A DNA stretch of 64,000 nt from Ophthalmolycus amberensis (GCA_024529925.1 JAFEUB010001060.1:1-64000), one strand, 5' to 3'; positions 35,963-48,310 are shown, counted from the stretch's first letter. The notes: generated by a model from the letters alone, not told the origin. Translations and numbers: made by a program.

Positions 35963-35970
35963 GTTGATTG
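35963..35970 (+). repeat. Right target-site duplication GTTGATTG
   Basis: Identical to 34749-34756. Confidence 0.93.
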
Positions 35971-36299
35971 ACTGTCTGAAGCACCTCGCTGTCTGACAAC
36001 ATATCAGCACACCTGATGAAAGGCACTGACAAATAACAGAATGGAATTTCAAGCCACCTTAGCTAATGGATAATATCTTCGGAGTGCCGAAGCAACAAAT
36101 TGCAAGATCTCTTTAAGGGTCATTTCTCATTTGGCGCGTGGTGAGGACATGGTGGTGGTAAGTTCTTATGTGCGCCGGTGCTTCTTTGATTGAGACTTCA
36201 GAGAGGTAAGCATAGAGGAGATGGGACCTACCTGCTGTTAAACAATCATTTGTTTCTGTCATCCTCCAAAGAAAATGTGCGTCGTGCTGTTTGAAGCCC

Positions 36300-36490
36300 C
36301 AGATATCTAAAAAAGGTAATTTCATGCCTGTGGCACTCTGCAGCGCGAGCACGCATTAAATTACGATACATCTGCAAATGCTAATTGCCGATTGGTTAAC
36401 AGCGCTAATCAGCAAACTCATTATGACAAACAAAACAGCAGATGAGTGAGATGCTAATACGTGGGGACTTTGTGGTTTTAATGAGGCACC
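36300..36490. other. Possible conserved non-coding element
   Basis: Complex non-repetitive sequence rich in homeobox-type cores: GCATTAAATTACG, GCAAATGCTAATTGCC, AGCGCTAATCAGC, GATGCTAATACG. No coding frame. Weak support without alignment. Confidence 0.25.
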
Positions 36491-37082
36491 TGAAAAAGTG
36501 AGAATCAGGTTTTATTTAATCAGAATCGGCTGTTTTAGCTACTTTCTAAGACTTATAGCAACAGATAGTTATCTAATTATTCAGGTTTACTCACTAAACT
36601 GTTCAGCACAACCACTGTATGCAATTCTGTGGAGTTGCAGATGCTGGAGGCTACGTCCTAGTTTTCCACACTGAATGGGATTCTTCGGTTTCATGAGTCA
36701 TTTCTATTACAAGTGCGCTACCTAAAGCGTGCCGTGGGATTTCACGTTGATGAATGAAGCTTTCCTACCTCAACACAGGTACCTACCTGTACCTACCTTC
36801 CAACAAGCACAAGGGTTTTCATAACTGTGCCGTTGGTTCCAACAGCATCACCACAGAAGAACAGAACAATTCTGTCTGTGACAATTTCAACAAGCAGTGT
36901 GTGATAGCACTGATACTCCCTTTTTACTGTTCAGTCCACCTATTTATGGCCTGATGAGAAACATTTTCAACTATTGATCAGATTTAGTTTTTTATTAGAT
37001 GTCTGTCAGAAATTCAGCCTTCAAGTCGGACTTGAAAACTACGTGGCCTTGAGAAAGAGAGAAACAGACCATCAATATCCAT

Positions 37083-37320
37083 CTTAAAGGAATACTTCAC
37101 CCACATAATCCTCCTGAGTCCACCTTAAAATCTTGAAGATTCTTTTGTTTTCCTCTCACACCTCCACGGTGAACAGAGAATCAAAAAATGGAGAGAAATA
37201 TTGATGAACCAAAGTCAACCGGAGCTGTGTTTAAGGATGGCAAGACTATACCAAAACATGCATTTACAAACTCTCACACTCTTGAAATCCAAGTCTAATA
37301 TGTGCAGTCATATGTTCACT
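37083..37320 (+). repeat. Dispersed DNA-transposon relic (AGGAATACTTCACCCA family)
   Basis: TTAAAGGAATACTTCACCCA, CCTCCACGGTGAACAGAGAATC and TCCAAGTCTAATATGTGCAGTCATATG match, in order, a non-autonomous fish transposon family I recall. The 3' end is unclear. Confidence 0.65.
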
Positions 37321-37452
37321 ACTGTCTAAACATATGTATCTTCATTAAAACATTTTGAAACACTCCACACTCGCACAGAAGAGTAGCGCCCCTGTGCTAA
37401 CGTGAGACTGTTTATGCACAAGTGTACGTTTTTTACTTTTGCTGTTGTTAAA

Positions 37453-37466
37453 CCCCCCCCCCCCCC
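37453..37466 (+). repeat. Poly-C run (C14)
   Basis: Fourteen consecutive C residues. Confidence 0.93.
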
Positions 37467-37871
37467 ATTTACTTCACTTGACCTTTTGCTAAGCCCCTCC
37501 CTCCAGTATTCCATCAAGCTGGCAGAACTACCATGGACGAACTATCGTCTCAGGCGGTATGACAAGATTGTCATCCAACATGATATTGGCTGAAATTGTT
37601 GTAGCGTATTAAAACAAAGTAGTAAGTAAATGCGATCAAACATCTGATTTAGTGTTATTAGGGTTATATGTATAAATCTATTGGATTGCTGCAGGAGAGA
37701 AGTGCAGTGAGAATGTCGTTTTTGAAAGGCTAAACGCCAACAAATATTGATTGAAGCAGACAAATTGGTTAGATAAAACAATTACATCTGCCTTTTTTTC
37801 AGTAAATTTGACATTTGGACCAAGGGCTGAGATAATTACAGATACAAGGTCACAGCGCTGCGTCGCTAGCG

Positions 37872-37900
<29 letters not shown>
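37872..37900 (+). repeat. (GT)n microsatellite
   Basis: GT repeat of 29 bases. Confidence 0.96.
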
Positions 37901-37902
<2 letters not shown>

Positions 37903-38918
37903 AGGGGGAAAGACAAGGTGAAAGCGGGTGCACTAGTGTCCACAATATCCCTGTCAGTTCTTAATAATAATAATTTGAATGCCGACATTATGAATGAAGT
38001 TTCCTATCACGGAGAGAAATCAACCCTCAGTCACCAGGGCAAAGGCAGTCTACAGTGGAGCGACTGTACGAAGTCAGTTACTACCACTTGCTTGGTCGGA
38101 TTTATTGATCTTCATGGCCACTTATGGTTTGGCAACGTATGCGTCTCCAGATAGTTATATCGGGGAATTTCAATATATCTATTTGACTGAATTTACAGGT
38201 GGTTGCAAGTTGGACACTCCTGGTTTTTGGCGGGACATGGGGTCATCATAGATGAAACAAATGCATACATCATGTCATGGAGCATCTGCCAATTTTGTGA
38301 GTGCTCATTGTGTGTTATCAACATGAGCTTAAACCCTTTTTCTTCATGTAAACAAAGGGAGTAAAAAACTATATTTCCCAGTACAAGGCAGTTCAAGTTT
38401 TGAAGTTGGCATCCTTCACCCTGAAGATATCAAGACCAGCAGGGATTGAGCCATGAGGTCATGGCAGAGGACTGTATGGCCACAATAGGCCACTTGGCAA
38501 AAATGTGAGAGATCTCCCATCATGTACGGTCCATGTCAAAGCCCAGAACCCTGACTTTACTTTTCAACTGCAGGCGAGAGGGAATAATAGCCCTCGGGGT
38601 GACGAAATGTCAAAACCAATTATGCTCATGACAAAGGCGCCATGAGTCATCGACTATGATGAAATTAAACATCTTTCATTTCTTCAAGCAATGTGCTCAG
38701 GCCCACTTTATTTTACATGAGTTTATTCACTGATAGAATGTCATTATTTCATCTCTATTTATTGTGTTCATTTTAAAAGCACAATAAAAATGTTGTCAGT
38801 CAAACGGAAATGTATTCTAACCGGGGAGATATTTAGACTTTTTGTGGCACTGCAGAGTTACAAAAGTCCCTCTTATCAGCCGTTTGGCATCTAGTTTGCT
38901 GAGTGGCAGGTTTAAGTC

Positions 38919-38968
38919 TGTGTGTGTGTGTGTGTGGGGGGGGGGTGGGGGGTGTGGGGGGGGGGGGG
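38919..38968 (+). repeat. (TG)n followed by G-rich tract
   Basis: TG repeat 38919-38936 runs into G10, G6 and G13 blocks (38936-38945, 38947-38952, 38956-38968) separated by T or TGT. Blocks of this kind can form G-quadruplexes. Confidence 0.93.
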
Positions 38969-41044
38969 TTATTAGGGTGATTGGTCTGATTACAAATGGT
39001 CTCGAGTCGGATGTGGAAAATTCAGAGCTTGTCTTCCTCCATTTACAGCATAAACAAGTCAGAATAATAAATGTTGTTTACTTTGGCATGCCTCCTGACA
39101 ACCTATTTACGTACATATCACAAACCGCCCCAGAGCACAGCGACATTAGTGGATACAGTCGCAAATGATTGGTCGTTGGAAGGTTTGTCAGTCTTCACTG
39201 GAATAACTTTCTACCTAAAACAAATAGTGTGTATGAAAGCAGGGTCCAGTGAGGGCTTCACACATATTTCCACTATGCAACTTCACAATAACCAGATGGT
39301 TTGTTACACAACGATCCATCTGAGAAGCCGTCATTGGAAACTGTTCATAAAATCGAATAACTTGGCCGGTGATCGGATGAAGCAAACAGTCGATCAAACT
39401 CTTGCCCAAGCCAGTCGGGAGAAGCCGTCAGTGTCGTTGTTTTGCTCTTCTTTCAGTGAAGAAATATTCCCAGTTCTGATATAACTGATGCTATTGAAGA
39501 ATCCTATCTAACCTCTTCATGAGTGGCTTTATTTTCAATGAGCAGTCGCCTCTCAGTGTTGCGTCACACACACCTCAGCCACCCCAGGAGATACCACAGG
39601 ATGCTGATCGGTCCAAACCACTGTGATCACTTGAAGCCTGAAGAGGTGGAGTTATCGTGTGATCCAGCGATTATCGTGACATTGCGAGAAATCCAGCAAG
39701 GTAAGCTCCACCTAGACCCGCAACTTTGTTTTTTATTAGCCACCAAAAACTATCTGAAACTAAACTTTCACATTTTATACATCCATTTATCTCTTTAAAA
39801 ATGTTCTCATGTGATTGTAATCTAATGTTGTTGCTGAAAGACGAATCACTTTTCTTTTCTTTTTTATTGGTCGAGCAAAAATCTAATTTACTTTAACAAT
39901 GATAATCAGCATTACATGTAGCTATTGCAAGTTTACATTAGATTCAAGCTAACGGATGACGACTGCAATATGTAACGTCAGATGTAATGAAGTCATATTA
40001 ATAAACCGCGTGGAGAGCGTCAGGACTCCACACTGTGTCCTTGCATCGATATTTTTGTAAATTTCCTGCTGCGTCTCCAGTTCACGCATCCTCTGCTCCA
40101 CTGAGTGACGGACGGGAGGCAAAGCTCGCCTTCCCTCAGCAACATACCCAGTCTCAACCCCGTCTAGTCGAATTAAAGGGAAGCTAATCTTAATGGATGC
40201 TAATGGAAGTCAATGACGACCGCGAGGAACAGGCGCTAATGTGCTTGAGCAATTAACCTAATATTTACTCTCGGGAGGCGCTAGCTTATGTCGGACTGCT
40301 CGACTCCCTCCCAGCGCTCTGACGCCATGTGAAACTGTACCGAGAGAGGAGAGAGAGGATCAGTGAATCCAAGAGCGAGGGTGATGGTAATAAGAGCAAC
40401 ATGACTGAACGGACTCCAAAGTGATGCATCTTTGTCCATTATACAATTGAAATACTAAAGTGAATAAATCAGATAGAAATCCTCTGGTATACACTGTCCG
40501 TCTGCTGTTGGCTATCTGTGTTTCTGTCTTCAGTCGGGGTTCTGTCATGTGATTGATGAGGACACAGTGTGCCTATTCGCTGAACTTCTCATTCTCATTC
40601 AACCTTGGTTTTCCACGTCTGACAACAATAACTGACTACAGACAGAGACGGTGAAGAATAAATCAATGACTTGAAGCAGGAATCCGATAGCAGCAGTGCT
40701 GTGGTTAAAAAAGGCATAAGCTGCCCTTGCATACTCCTCCAACTGCCCGTTAGCTCATCATGGTTCTGTCCCGCAACTTGATGGGATGCTGTTAGATTGG
40801 TTCTTACAAAGTGGATCTGGGGAATTAAGTGACGACTTGCTGGGAATGAGTAGTGTTAACACCAGTTGATTTGGGACATGAAGGGTATTTAATTGACTTA
40901 AGCCAAGCTTTTATACAACATACTTTGTATTCATTGGCCTTGGGGGAAGGTATCAAGTATCAAATCGAAAGGCTCAAGTCCAAGTGAAGCCACGAGTCAG
41001 TGGTGTTCAAGTCCCAGTTGAGTTACAAGACTCTGGTAGGAGGA

Positions 41045-41055
41045 CCCCCCCCCCC
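41045..41055 (+). repeat. Poly-C run (C11)
   Basis: Eleven consecutive C residues. Confidence 0.93.
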
Positions 41056-42045
41056 AGTGGGAACAGTCTCCACACAGCTACAGCTGCTCAGCAAACATGA
41101 TCCATGCATTTGTCAGGTCTCAATCTGCCTAATTGGGAAACATGCTAATGAGCTAATTTACACGCACATTGTCCTCATGATTCAATTTGATTCGCTTAGT
41201 TTTTATCAAATATCATATTTGAATTCTACCGTTTCACATATCAATTTCAATTTGAGCAGATTAAATCCATCATTCTTCAGTGGCTGCAGAATATGCCATC
41301 CGTCCTGCAGAGTGAGCAGCCACAGTGCATTGTCGTGGACACTCTGCCAGGGTTTAAGCCGGTGTATTTAAGTTGGCCGTAATGAGCTCAGTATTGGTCT
41401 GTGAAGGTCTGACTCAGGCTGCACATATCCCTCACTCACACACAAGTTCCATGACACGGTCATTAACCGTCAATGATTTGTAATTTGAGCTAATAAATAC
41501 TAAAATAACACAACGGCGGATCGCTGCAAAGACTCACAGATTAACAATGCAGCATTTTAATTAAGCTGTATTGGAGGCATTTCAGATCCAGGTAGCGTAG
41601 CTGCTGCGTTAGCATCAGTTCTATCAGAACAGTTTGTAATGAAGATTCTCCGATTGTTCTGTTGAACAAAACATCTGGCGCGTCAGGTCAAGAGTTACTT
41701 TGTGGAATAAGAATTTATGTTTAATAAAACAACAACACACGATCATCATATAAAATATCCAATAATATTCCAACATAGCAAAATACACTGATAGTGAAGG
41801 ATTGTTTTGTTTCACGAGTGCTTTTACTTTTGGTCCTGAAGAAATGAGATTATAATGTTATTTGGGTCAGGTGTAGAATACAGCCTTTTATTTCTAATAA
41901 GGTATCTTTACATGTGGTTGTGCTTTTTATTTACTATAGGAGTACTTCCTCCTCGACTGTAGATGAGCTACAAACCCATTTACCATCTCTCTCTGTTCTC
42001 CCTCAGTAATTCCCTGTCACTCTTCTTTGTACTTATGAACCATCC

Positions 42046-42446
42046 CGACCCCTCAGGTCGTCTGGGACCGGTCTACTTTCTGTTCCCAGAGTCAGAACTA
42101 AACATGGAGAAGCAGCGTTCAGTTTTTCTGCTCCACATATCTGGAACAAAGTCCCAGAAAGCTGCAGGTCTGCTGAGACCCTCAGCTCATTTAAATCAAG
42201 ATTGAAGACCTTTCTGTTTGCTGCTGCCTTTAATTGAACCACGTTCAATTAATATATTAATCAATTTCCTGCATTTCTGCATTTTACTACTGCATTTTAT
42301 TTCTTACACTGTTTTTTAATTGTTTTTGAAATCTCCTTTTCTTTTGCCTTGTGTTTTGATGCTTTTAATGGTTTTATGTGAAGCACTTTGAATTACCTTG
42401 TTGTTGAAATGTGCTATACAAATAAACTTGCCTTGCCTTGCCTTAC
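42046..42446 (+). mobile_element. LINE 3' end (L2/Rex1-like), 5'-truncated
   Basis: An open frame of 63 residues at 42046-42237 encodes the C-terminal end of a LINE reverse transcriptase, with SAPHIWNKVPESCRSAETL followed by SSFKSRLKTFLF and a stop. The 3' UTR follows, containing GAAGCACTTTGAATTACC and AATGTGCTATACAAATAAAC, and ends in (TTGCC)n. The upstream coding region is missing, as is usual for LINE copies. The 3' UTR recurs at 43512-43632. Placement in the L2/Rex1/CR1 group is from family knowledge. Confidence 0.85.
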
Positions 42447-42689
42447 TGTACGTGATTACATCGATTTCCACTCAAACTCTGCAGTCTTGATCCACCAGCA
42501 TTGTTCCCTGACACTAATATTTCAGTGCCCTCATCAAGGAAGCTGCTCCTCCCTCACCGAGGTCTCGCCATCATGAATGTCATTATTTCAGGCAATTACG
42601 GCTCAAAAACAGAGATCAGTATGACTAATATGTTGGCAAATAACGTGAACCCAGACAGCCTGCTGGCATCCTCTTTGCTCAGTAGGGGA

Positions 42690-42888
42690 AATTATTCTCT
42701 GCATTTGACCCATCCCTGTATATGTAGGGAGCAGTGGGCTGCCAATGACAGGCACCCGGGGAGCAGTTAGGGGTACAGTGTCTTGCTCAGGGACACTTCG
42801 ACACAGGACACGGTGCAGCCGAGGATCGAACCGGTGACCTTTCGGTTGGGGGACAACCCTCTCTACCCAGTAAGCCACGGTCGCCAAC
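42690..42888 (-). mobile_element. tRNA-derived SINE
   Basis: On the minus strand the element begins GTTGGCGACCGTGGCTTACTGG (A-box-like TGGCTTACTGG) and about 50 bases later has GGTTCGATCCTC (B-box). A SINE body follows: AAGTGTCCCTGAGCAAGACAC and CTAACTGCTCCCCGGGTGCC, familiar from fish SINEs. A 170-codon minus-strand frame across 42603-43115 is fortuitous. The 3' limit is uncertain. It lies between two LINE tails. Confidence 0.85.
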
Positions 42889-43511
42889 AATATTTCAGTG
42901 TATTTGTTCACAAATATTATCACAAAAGGTTTACAAATTATTTTACAAAATGCATGTGAACATTGTATCAGGGCAAATGTCAGCTGCCAAACGTTATGGT
43001 TATGTTCGCACTGTAACATCATTGGTCCAGTATCTTTTGAGAATCGGACCTTGAGATTCATTGGCCGCAGTTCATTCTTTGTAAATTCGCCCTTGACCGT
43101 AGTGGGCGTGTTCACAGTTGTTGCTCGTATGTAATGAATTTGTGTTTATGGGGAAATATGAACATTTTGAGCCGTGACACCTCATCCAGGATTGCTACCG
43201 ACAGAACCAGGGTCCACCCGGTGTGACCTCAATATTGTTTGTTTGCAGGTACCGGTAGTCATGATGTCACCCTATGTCAGTGTCATGAGTCAAATATCAG
43301 CTATGATCAGATAAGTATTCTTGCTCCTAACATGGATGAGACATAGATTCGGTTATGGATGCCAGCTGTTCTGGCGTACACTATAAAACGCAGATCGGCA
43401 GAGATCTTTTCCAGACGTGGTTTGTGTGCGAGTAATTGCAGAATTGCGGCAGTGTATGGTTGATTGCGTGCAGCGTAATGTCTCAGGGAGACATCGATTA
43501 TTGTTTCAATG

Positions 43512-43632
43512 TATGTTTTAAATCTCCTTTACTTTTGCCTTTATGCTTTTAATGGTTTCATGTGAAGCACTTTGAATTACCTTGTTGTTGAAATGTGCTA
43601 TACAAATAAACTTGCCTTGCCTTGCCTTGCCA
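43512..43632 (+). mobile_element. Second LINE 3' tail, strongly 5'-truncated
   Basis: Nearly identical to the last 120 bases of the LINE at 42046-42446: AATCTCCTTT, GCTTTTAATGGTTT, GTGAAGCACTTTGAATTACC, and the same (TTGCC)n end. Confidence 0.88.
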
Positions 43633-44299
43633 CGATGACGAAGCACAGAGGTTTGCTGCAGTCATTACGCAGCCATACATTCACCAATAATGACTCACAA
43701 TGATGTTCTGGCTGAGCTGAGAGACAACAGTGGCACAGAGCCTCCAGCAATCAGCCTCCTCTTTCAATTCGTTTTTTTTGTGATTCCTTACAAGCAACAT
43801 GCGCTGCCGGCTACAGTTTATAATAAGAATAAATGTGTATATGCATTCTGACATTTTCAACAAAAAAAAATGCATGTTTTTTTTTTTTTGCTTATTTTCC
43901 CACAAATAACTCATCCCCCTTCCATGGCTCGGAGTTAGTGCGCATGCTATCCTGGGGGCCAAAGCGTAACCACAAAGATGATTACCATGCTACACATTCT
44001 TTGCTTTCTCCTGTGAGAGAATGCTTGTTTTACTGTGGCAGCCTAAGCCAAGCCAACATCCATCCGAATTATGTCTGCCGTTTGTCATATCGCACGTATA
44101 AACTCTCATTTCCCCAAGGCAGTCCTAAACGCCACGGCGGCGCAAATCACAGCAGATGATGCCTCATCGTTAGTCGTCATGTGTTGCATTTTTACAAAAT
44201 AAAAAGGGGTGAGAATGAGGCGCAGATGACTTTTATTGAAATCATATTGTTGTCATGCTATATTAGAAATAATAAAGCTTGAGCTCTAAAGATACATAT
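43633..44299. other. Intronic DNA without recognised gene
   Basis: A poly-A run (43861-43869) and a poly-T run (43878-43889) are close together. Nothing else is recognised. Confidence 0.5.
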
Positions 44300-44710
44300 G
44301 TAGATGCAGTTACACATCTCCTGTAGGAGCATCTTGCAAAGCGTTCATCAAATGTCACATTCAGAGCGCTTGGCCTGGTTGCTGCCTTGCTTTTTTGTTC
44401 CCCCAGCTGACTTTACTCCGGTCCTGCTGGATTACCGTCATCCACTTAATGGCTTTCCGGATTGCGTGTCGAGTTCCTCTGTTAGCTTTATTAAAATTTC
44501 ATTTCTGCAGTAATTAAGCAAAGCTGGCACTTCTTTTCTTGAGGGCTGCTCGCGCTGCTGAATCATCGGCACGTTAATTAAACGCGATGGTCTTGTAAAT
44601 AAAGCAGGCTGCGGTTTCATCTCAGCGTTGGCACACTGGCCCGGGAAAGAATGCTGGGAGATCGTGGCGTATTAATAGAGCTCGGCGGGAGGGGCGGCAG
44701 ACTTAGGAGA
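44300..44710. other. Possible conserved non-coding element / enhancer
   Basis: This stretch of complex, non-repetitive sequence contains several homeodomain-type sites: GCAGTAATTAAGC (TAATTAAG at 44511-44518), CACGTTAATTAAACG (TTAATTAA at 44575-44582) and CGTATTAATAG (44671-44676). No convincing frame. Of the stretches in the window it looks most like a developmental enhancer, but this is a composition-based impression. Confidence 0.3.
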
Positions 44711-45252
44711 GTGCTTTCTTGTGTTTGTTGATAATTTGATCCGTATAAAATAAATTGTGGAGCAGCCGCCTGGAGTAGTATTGAAGTTGACAACGTGGGG
44801 CGGGGTGTGCTTTTCTGCACACTTCAGAAACCGAGGCGTATCTCTTCAGTTAAGACCATCAGCCAACAGTCAGCTTACCTCAAAAAACAACAGAAAAAAA
44901 CTTGAAATGTTACTTCCCTCCCTTAACACAAACCTCCTGACAGTGAGGGAGAGTAAGCCGTTGTTATAGTGCAGGCAGCTGGAGTGAAAAGTGTGGAGCA
45001 GAATGCAAATGCTGAGTGCTGCTCCACCACCAAAAGAAACGACAAAAAAAACAAAAACAAAAAACACAATTTCTCAGCTTCAGTTGTGAAGACAGGTCGT
45101 CCGTCTTCCTCCTCTGGGCCAAGACGGTAACATCTGTTAGCGCATATGGCACATCGGAGGAGAGTAGGAGTGTAAATCGAACAGAAACAATGACGAGGAT
45201 GGAGAACAACGGACAAAATGTATGTAGAAGCATCTATGTGAACGCAATCACA

Positions 45253-45254
<2 letters not shown>

Positions 45255-45295
<41 letters not shown>
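45255..45295 (+). repeat. (TG)n microsatellite
   Basis: TG repeat of 41 bases. Confidence 0.97.
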
Positions 45296-45296
<1 letters not shown>

Positions 45297-45956
45297 ACGT
45301 CTTCTCCAAAAAGCTGCCTCTTAGATATCAGATAAGTGCTGTTGGATTAAAGGACGTCTTCCCTCCTGGTTAATGTGACATTCATGAATCAGTAAATCAC
45401 AGTGAGGTTACAGTCGGACAGGGTTATGTTGTGAGGTCCTGTTAGATAAATAGTTATGGCCTCCGCTCTCTTCTGTGCTGGCACTCAAACGGCCTGATGG
45501 CCATATGTTTTGAGACCAGCAGATGTTCACTTAACCTTCTACCAGTGAGCACCAGATTCTATGCAAAGTCCATTGCAGACAAATACCTCATGCTCAGGGA
45601 CACGCCTCAGAAATATTTAGCTAAAAGTATTATAACACTGCAGATGTCATTTCAAACACAACAGCCGAGGGTGTTTTTATCTCTCAAAAGGACATTTTTA
45701 CTTTGTCTCCATCGTGCCCAACCACAGCCCGTCGATATATTCTCCACAGTCTGCAGCTCTTGTGCTGGAGTTCAGCTTCCCATTACCTCGGACAGATAGC
45801 CGTCAGTGGCATGCTGTTGCACTGATGGCTGTAATCCATCACTTTAAATGAAAGGTTCATTTTCAACCCAGCTACTCACATTCTATAAGAAAATCAAAAG
45901 TAGAGGCCAACCGAGTCCCTTAACCATTGGGCATCCCAAGGAGCCGCTGTGCATCA
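45296..45956. other. Intronic DNA without recognised gene
   Basis: The open frame at 45497-45799 is unrecognised. Confidence 0.5.
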
Positions 45957-46625
45957 CCAGATAATATTACACATCCCCATTCCTCTCTTTAATTGCGATA
46001 TTGTAGTTTTCCAATTAAATACAACACTGGAAGGGATGTATCCTGACTATTGTGCAGCCCTAGAAACCATTGTGCATCCCGAAACCCCAGATCATTGTGA
46101 ATCTCTAGAAAACACCCCACATCCCCAGACCAATGTGTGTCCCCAGATCATATTATGCATCCCCATTCCACTCTTAAAACGGCAATATTGTGGTTTTCTA
46201 ATTAAATAACAAATTCTGACTATTGGGCATCCCCATTCCTCTCTTAACTGCATTATTGTGTTTATGTGATGTTAGGACATTAACTGTAATCAAGTTCAGT
46301 TTTTAACAATATCTATAATCCTGACCATTGGGAGTCCTTAGAGACCATTGTGCTCCCCAGATCATTGTGGGTCCCTGTAAGGTCCTGTACATTTTCAGAC
46401 ATTAGATCACTGTGCATCCCAGGTGATCGCTGTGCGTCCCCAAACCCTGCATAATTGTGAGTCCCCAGTGACCATTATATCCCCCAATTCTAAACAAAGA
46501 AAGACCGACAGCCTATGTGGATCCCAAATAAACACGGAGTATCCACAGACCCACATAGGTGTGAACCCTCAAAGACGATTGTGCATCGCATTCCACCTTT
46601 TAACCACAATTTTGTTTTTTATCCC
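45957..46625 (+). repeat. Decayed compound tandem repeat (CATCCCCATTCC / GATCATTGTG units)
   Basis: A roughly 50-base phrase, CATCCCCATTCCTCTC...ATATTGTAGTTTTC...AATTAAAT, occurs at 45972-46020 and 46158-46207. A shorter form is at 46228-46263 and a degenerate one at 46583-46623. Between them, shorter CCCAGATCATTGTG-type phrases recur many times. No coding content. Confidence 0.8.
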
Positions 46626-48302
46626 AACGTTATGATTGAAAACAACGAAATAGAGGTAATTTATAACAATGGATCATATCAGTCAGTGGTGATACCAACA
46701 AACAATTGGTCTTTCAAAAACAATGGGAGCCAATGACCTCTGGGAGTAATCAGGCAGTGCAGATAGTCAGAACTCCTAATTGTGGCAAATACTGTGTTTT
46801 GGTTATTTTGGAATTCCATGAGGAACATAAATGTCAGTGTTATTCTCAAGGCTCAGTTTGGATTACAGCAAGTTGAGCCTGATTCACATCACGCCTGACG
46901 ATCAGGGGGCGACAGAGAGAGCGTGCGAGAGAAGGGTGTGAGAGTGTGCCTGTGTGAAAAGAAAATGTGTGGCAAGAAAATCCTGATGTATTGTTATCTT
47001 CCAATCTTAGTAGTGTTGTTATGTCGTGCGTTAGAGATAATTTATGAGAAGTGTGCTTGAGCATGATGCCGTTGAGGAATTTCAAACTGTAATTTGACAC
47101 TGGTGTCAAACTCCTGCGAGTACAAGAATAAAGACAGTACAGTTGTTGAAAAGATGCTCATCACTATAGTTTCCTATCATAACAAAAGGTTGAAAGCATC
47201 ACATTTGTATCATATCAGTGGCGGAGTGTGTAGAGGGTGAACATAAAATGTCTTATTGTCAGTCTGAAGATGGGCACTCTGTTTTACTGCCGTTGTGGAA
47301 GCTCAGCACATCAATTCAGTGCTGATGATAATTAGCTTCCTGGCTGAGGGTCTGCTGCGACCAACGACCAATACAGAGTCAGACATCTTGAAATATATTG
47401 TCTACCTAAACATCAGTTTACTTATAGAGGTTATTTGAAAGTAAATGAAACCAATCGTCCTCCATTTGTGTTGGATGTTTTACATCGCATGTTCAGCTAT
47501 AAGGCTACAAACAGTTGTTTTTTACTCCAGTGTTGCTATCATATACAATTAAATCCAAATCAATCAATCAAACAGATCATCAGATTGTGAGATACTCCTC
47601 ATACATTACTTATTATACTTGGAAAGGAGTAACTTCCACTTTCTGAGTCAGTACATGAAATGTGCAGTCACTTTATGGCACCATCTATTGATCCTGATCC
47701 CATTTTAGTGGGTTCAAGTTATTTTCCCTTTTCTAAACTGCCTCTGCGCTCCATCTGCTGAATATTTCAGTTAGAAGCATGAAACATTTTTAAGCATAAC
47801 AGCAAAGTCAAAATTGAAATGTATTACACTTTATATTAACTGTATATTATTTAATATTCTCATTATTTCATCTGAAAAAAAGAGTACACTTCTTTTTTTT
47901 ATAGCTTCACCATTCGATCCTAATGTTTTAAATATTCCATCAGACTCATTGTATTAGATTCGGCACCTCAAGTGAGGGCCTCCGTGTGCAAATATTTAAG
48001 TAAAAACAACTTACAGCTGCACGGTGAAATACGGCATCGTCAGCTCATTTGGATTCAGCATAATCTGCTGTTTCACAGTGTGCAACTTGAGCTGGAACAC
48101 ATTACAGGGCTCAATCAGAAAGTAAGGCAAGTGTGTGAAGGTGACCGACACACTTGCATCAGGTCTGCTGCAGCGAACTGGAGATGGCGGAAAAAAAAAA
48201 TGACACATGATTGGAGTTTGTTTAAATGGTCGGTTCTTCCCAAAATTGACACGGCTCATCGTATCGAGCCCCGTAGAAGGTATGGATTATCCACAGAAGT
48301 CA
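46626..48302. other. Intronic DNA without recognised gene
   Basis: No gene, RNA or repeat family recognised. Confidence 0.5.
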
Positions 48303-48310
48303 CTATGAAC
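48303..48310 (+). repeat. Left target-site duplication CTATGAAC
   Basis: Identical to 49427-49434, abutting the element at 48311-49426. Confidence 0.92.

Larger units (their letters stand above)
37321..42045. other. Intronic DNA with simple repeats, no recognised gene
   Basis: Homopolymer and microsatellite tracts are listed separately. Homeobox-site-rich, non-repetitive sequence lies at about 40130-40330 (GAATTAAAGGGAAGC, CTTAATGGATGCTAATGG, GAGCAATTAACC) and might be regulatory. Open frames at 39071-39484 and 41000-41371 are unrecognised. Confidence 0.45.

Noticed and set aside
37723..37745. TTGAAAGGCTA as a possible miR-488 seed (this microRNA lies in an ASTN1 intron in mammals)
   Set aside because: Only the first 11 bases agree with the mature sequence as I recall it, and there is no complementary arm forming a hairpin.
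42603..43115. 170-codon minus-strand frame
   Set aside because: It crosses the tRNA-derived SINE and has no recognised protein family.
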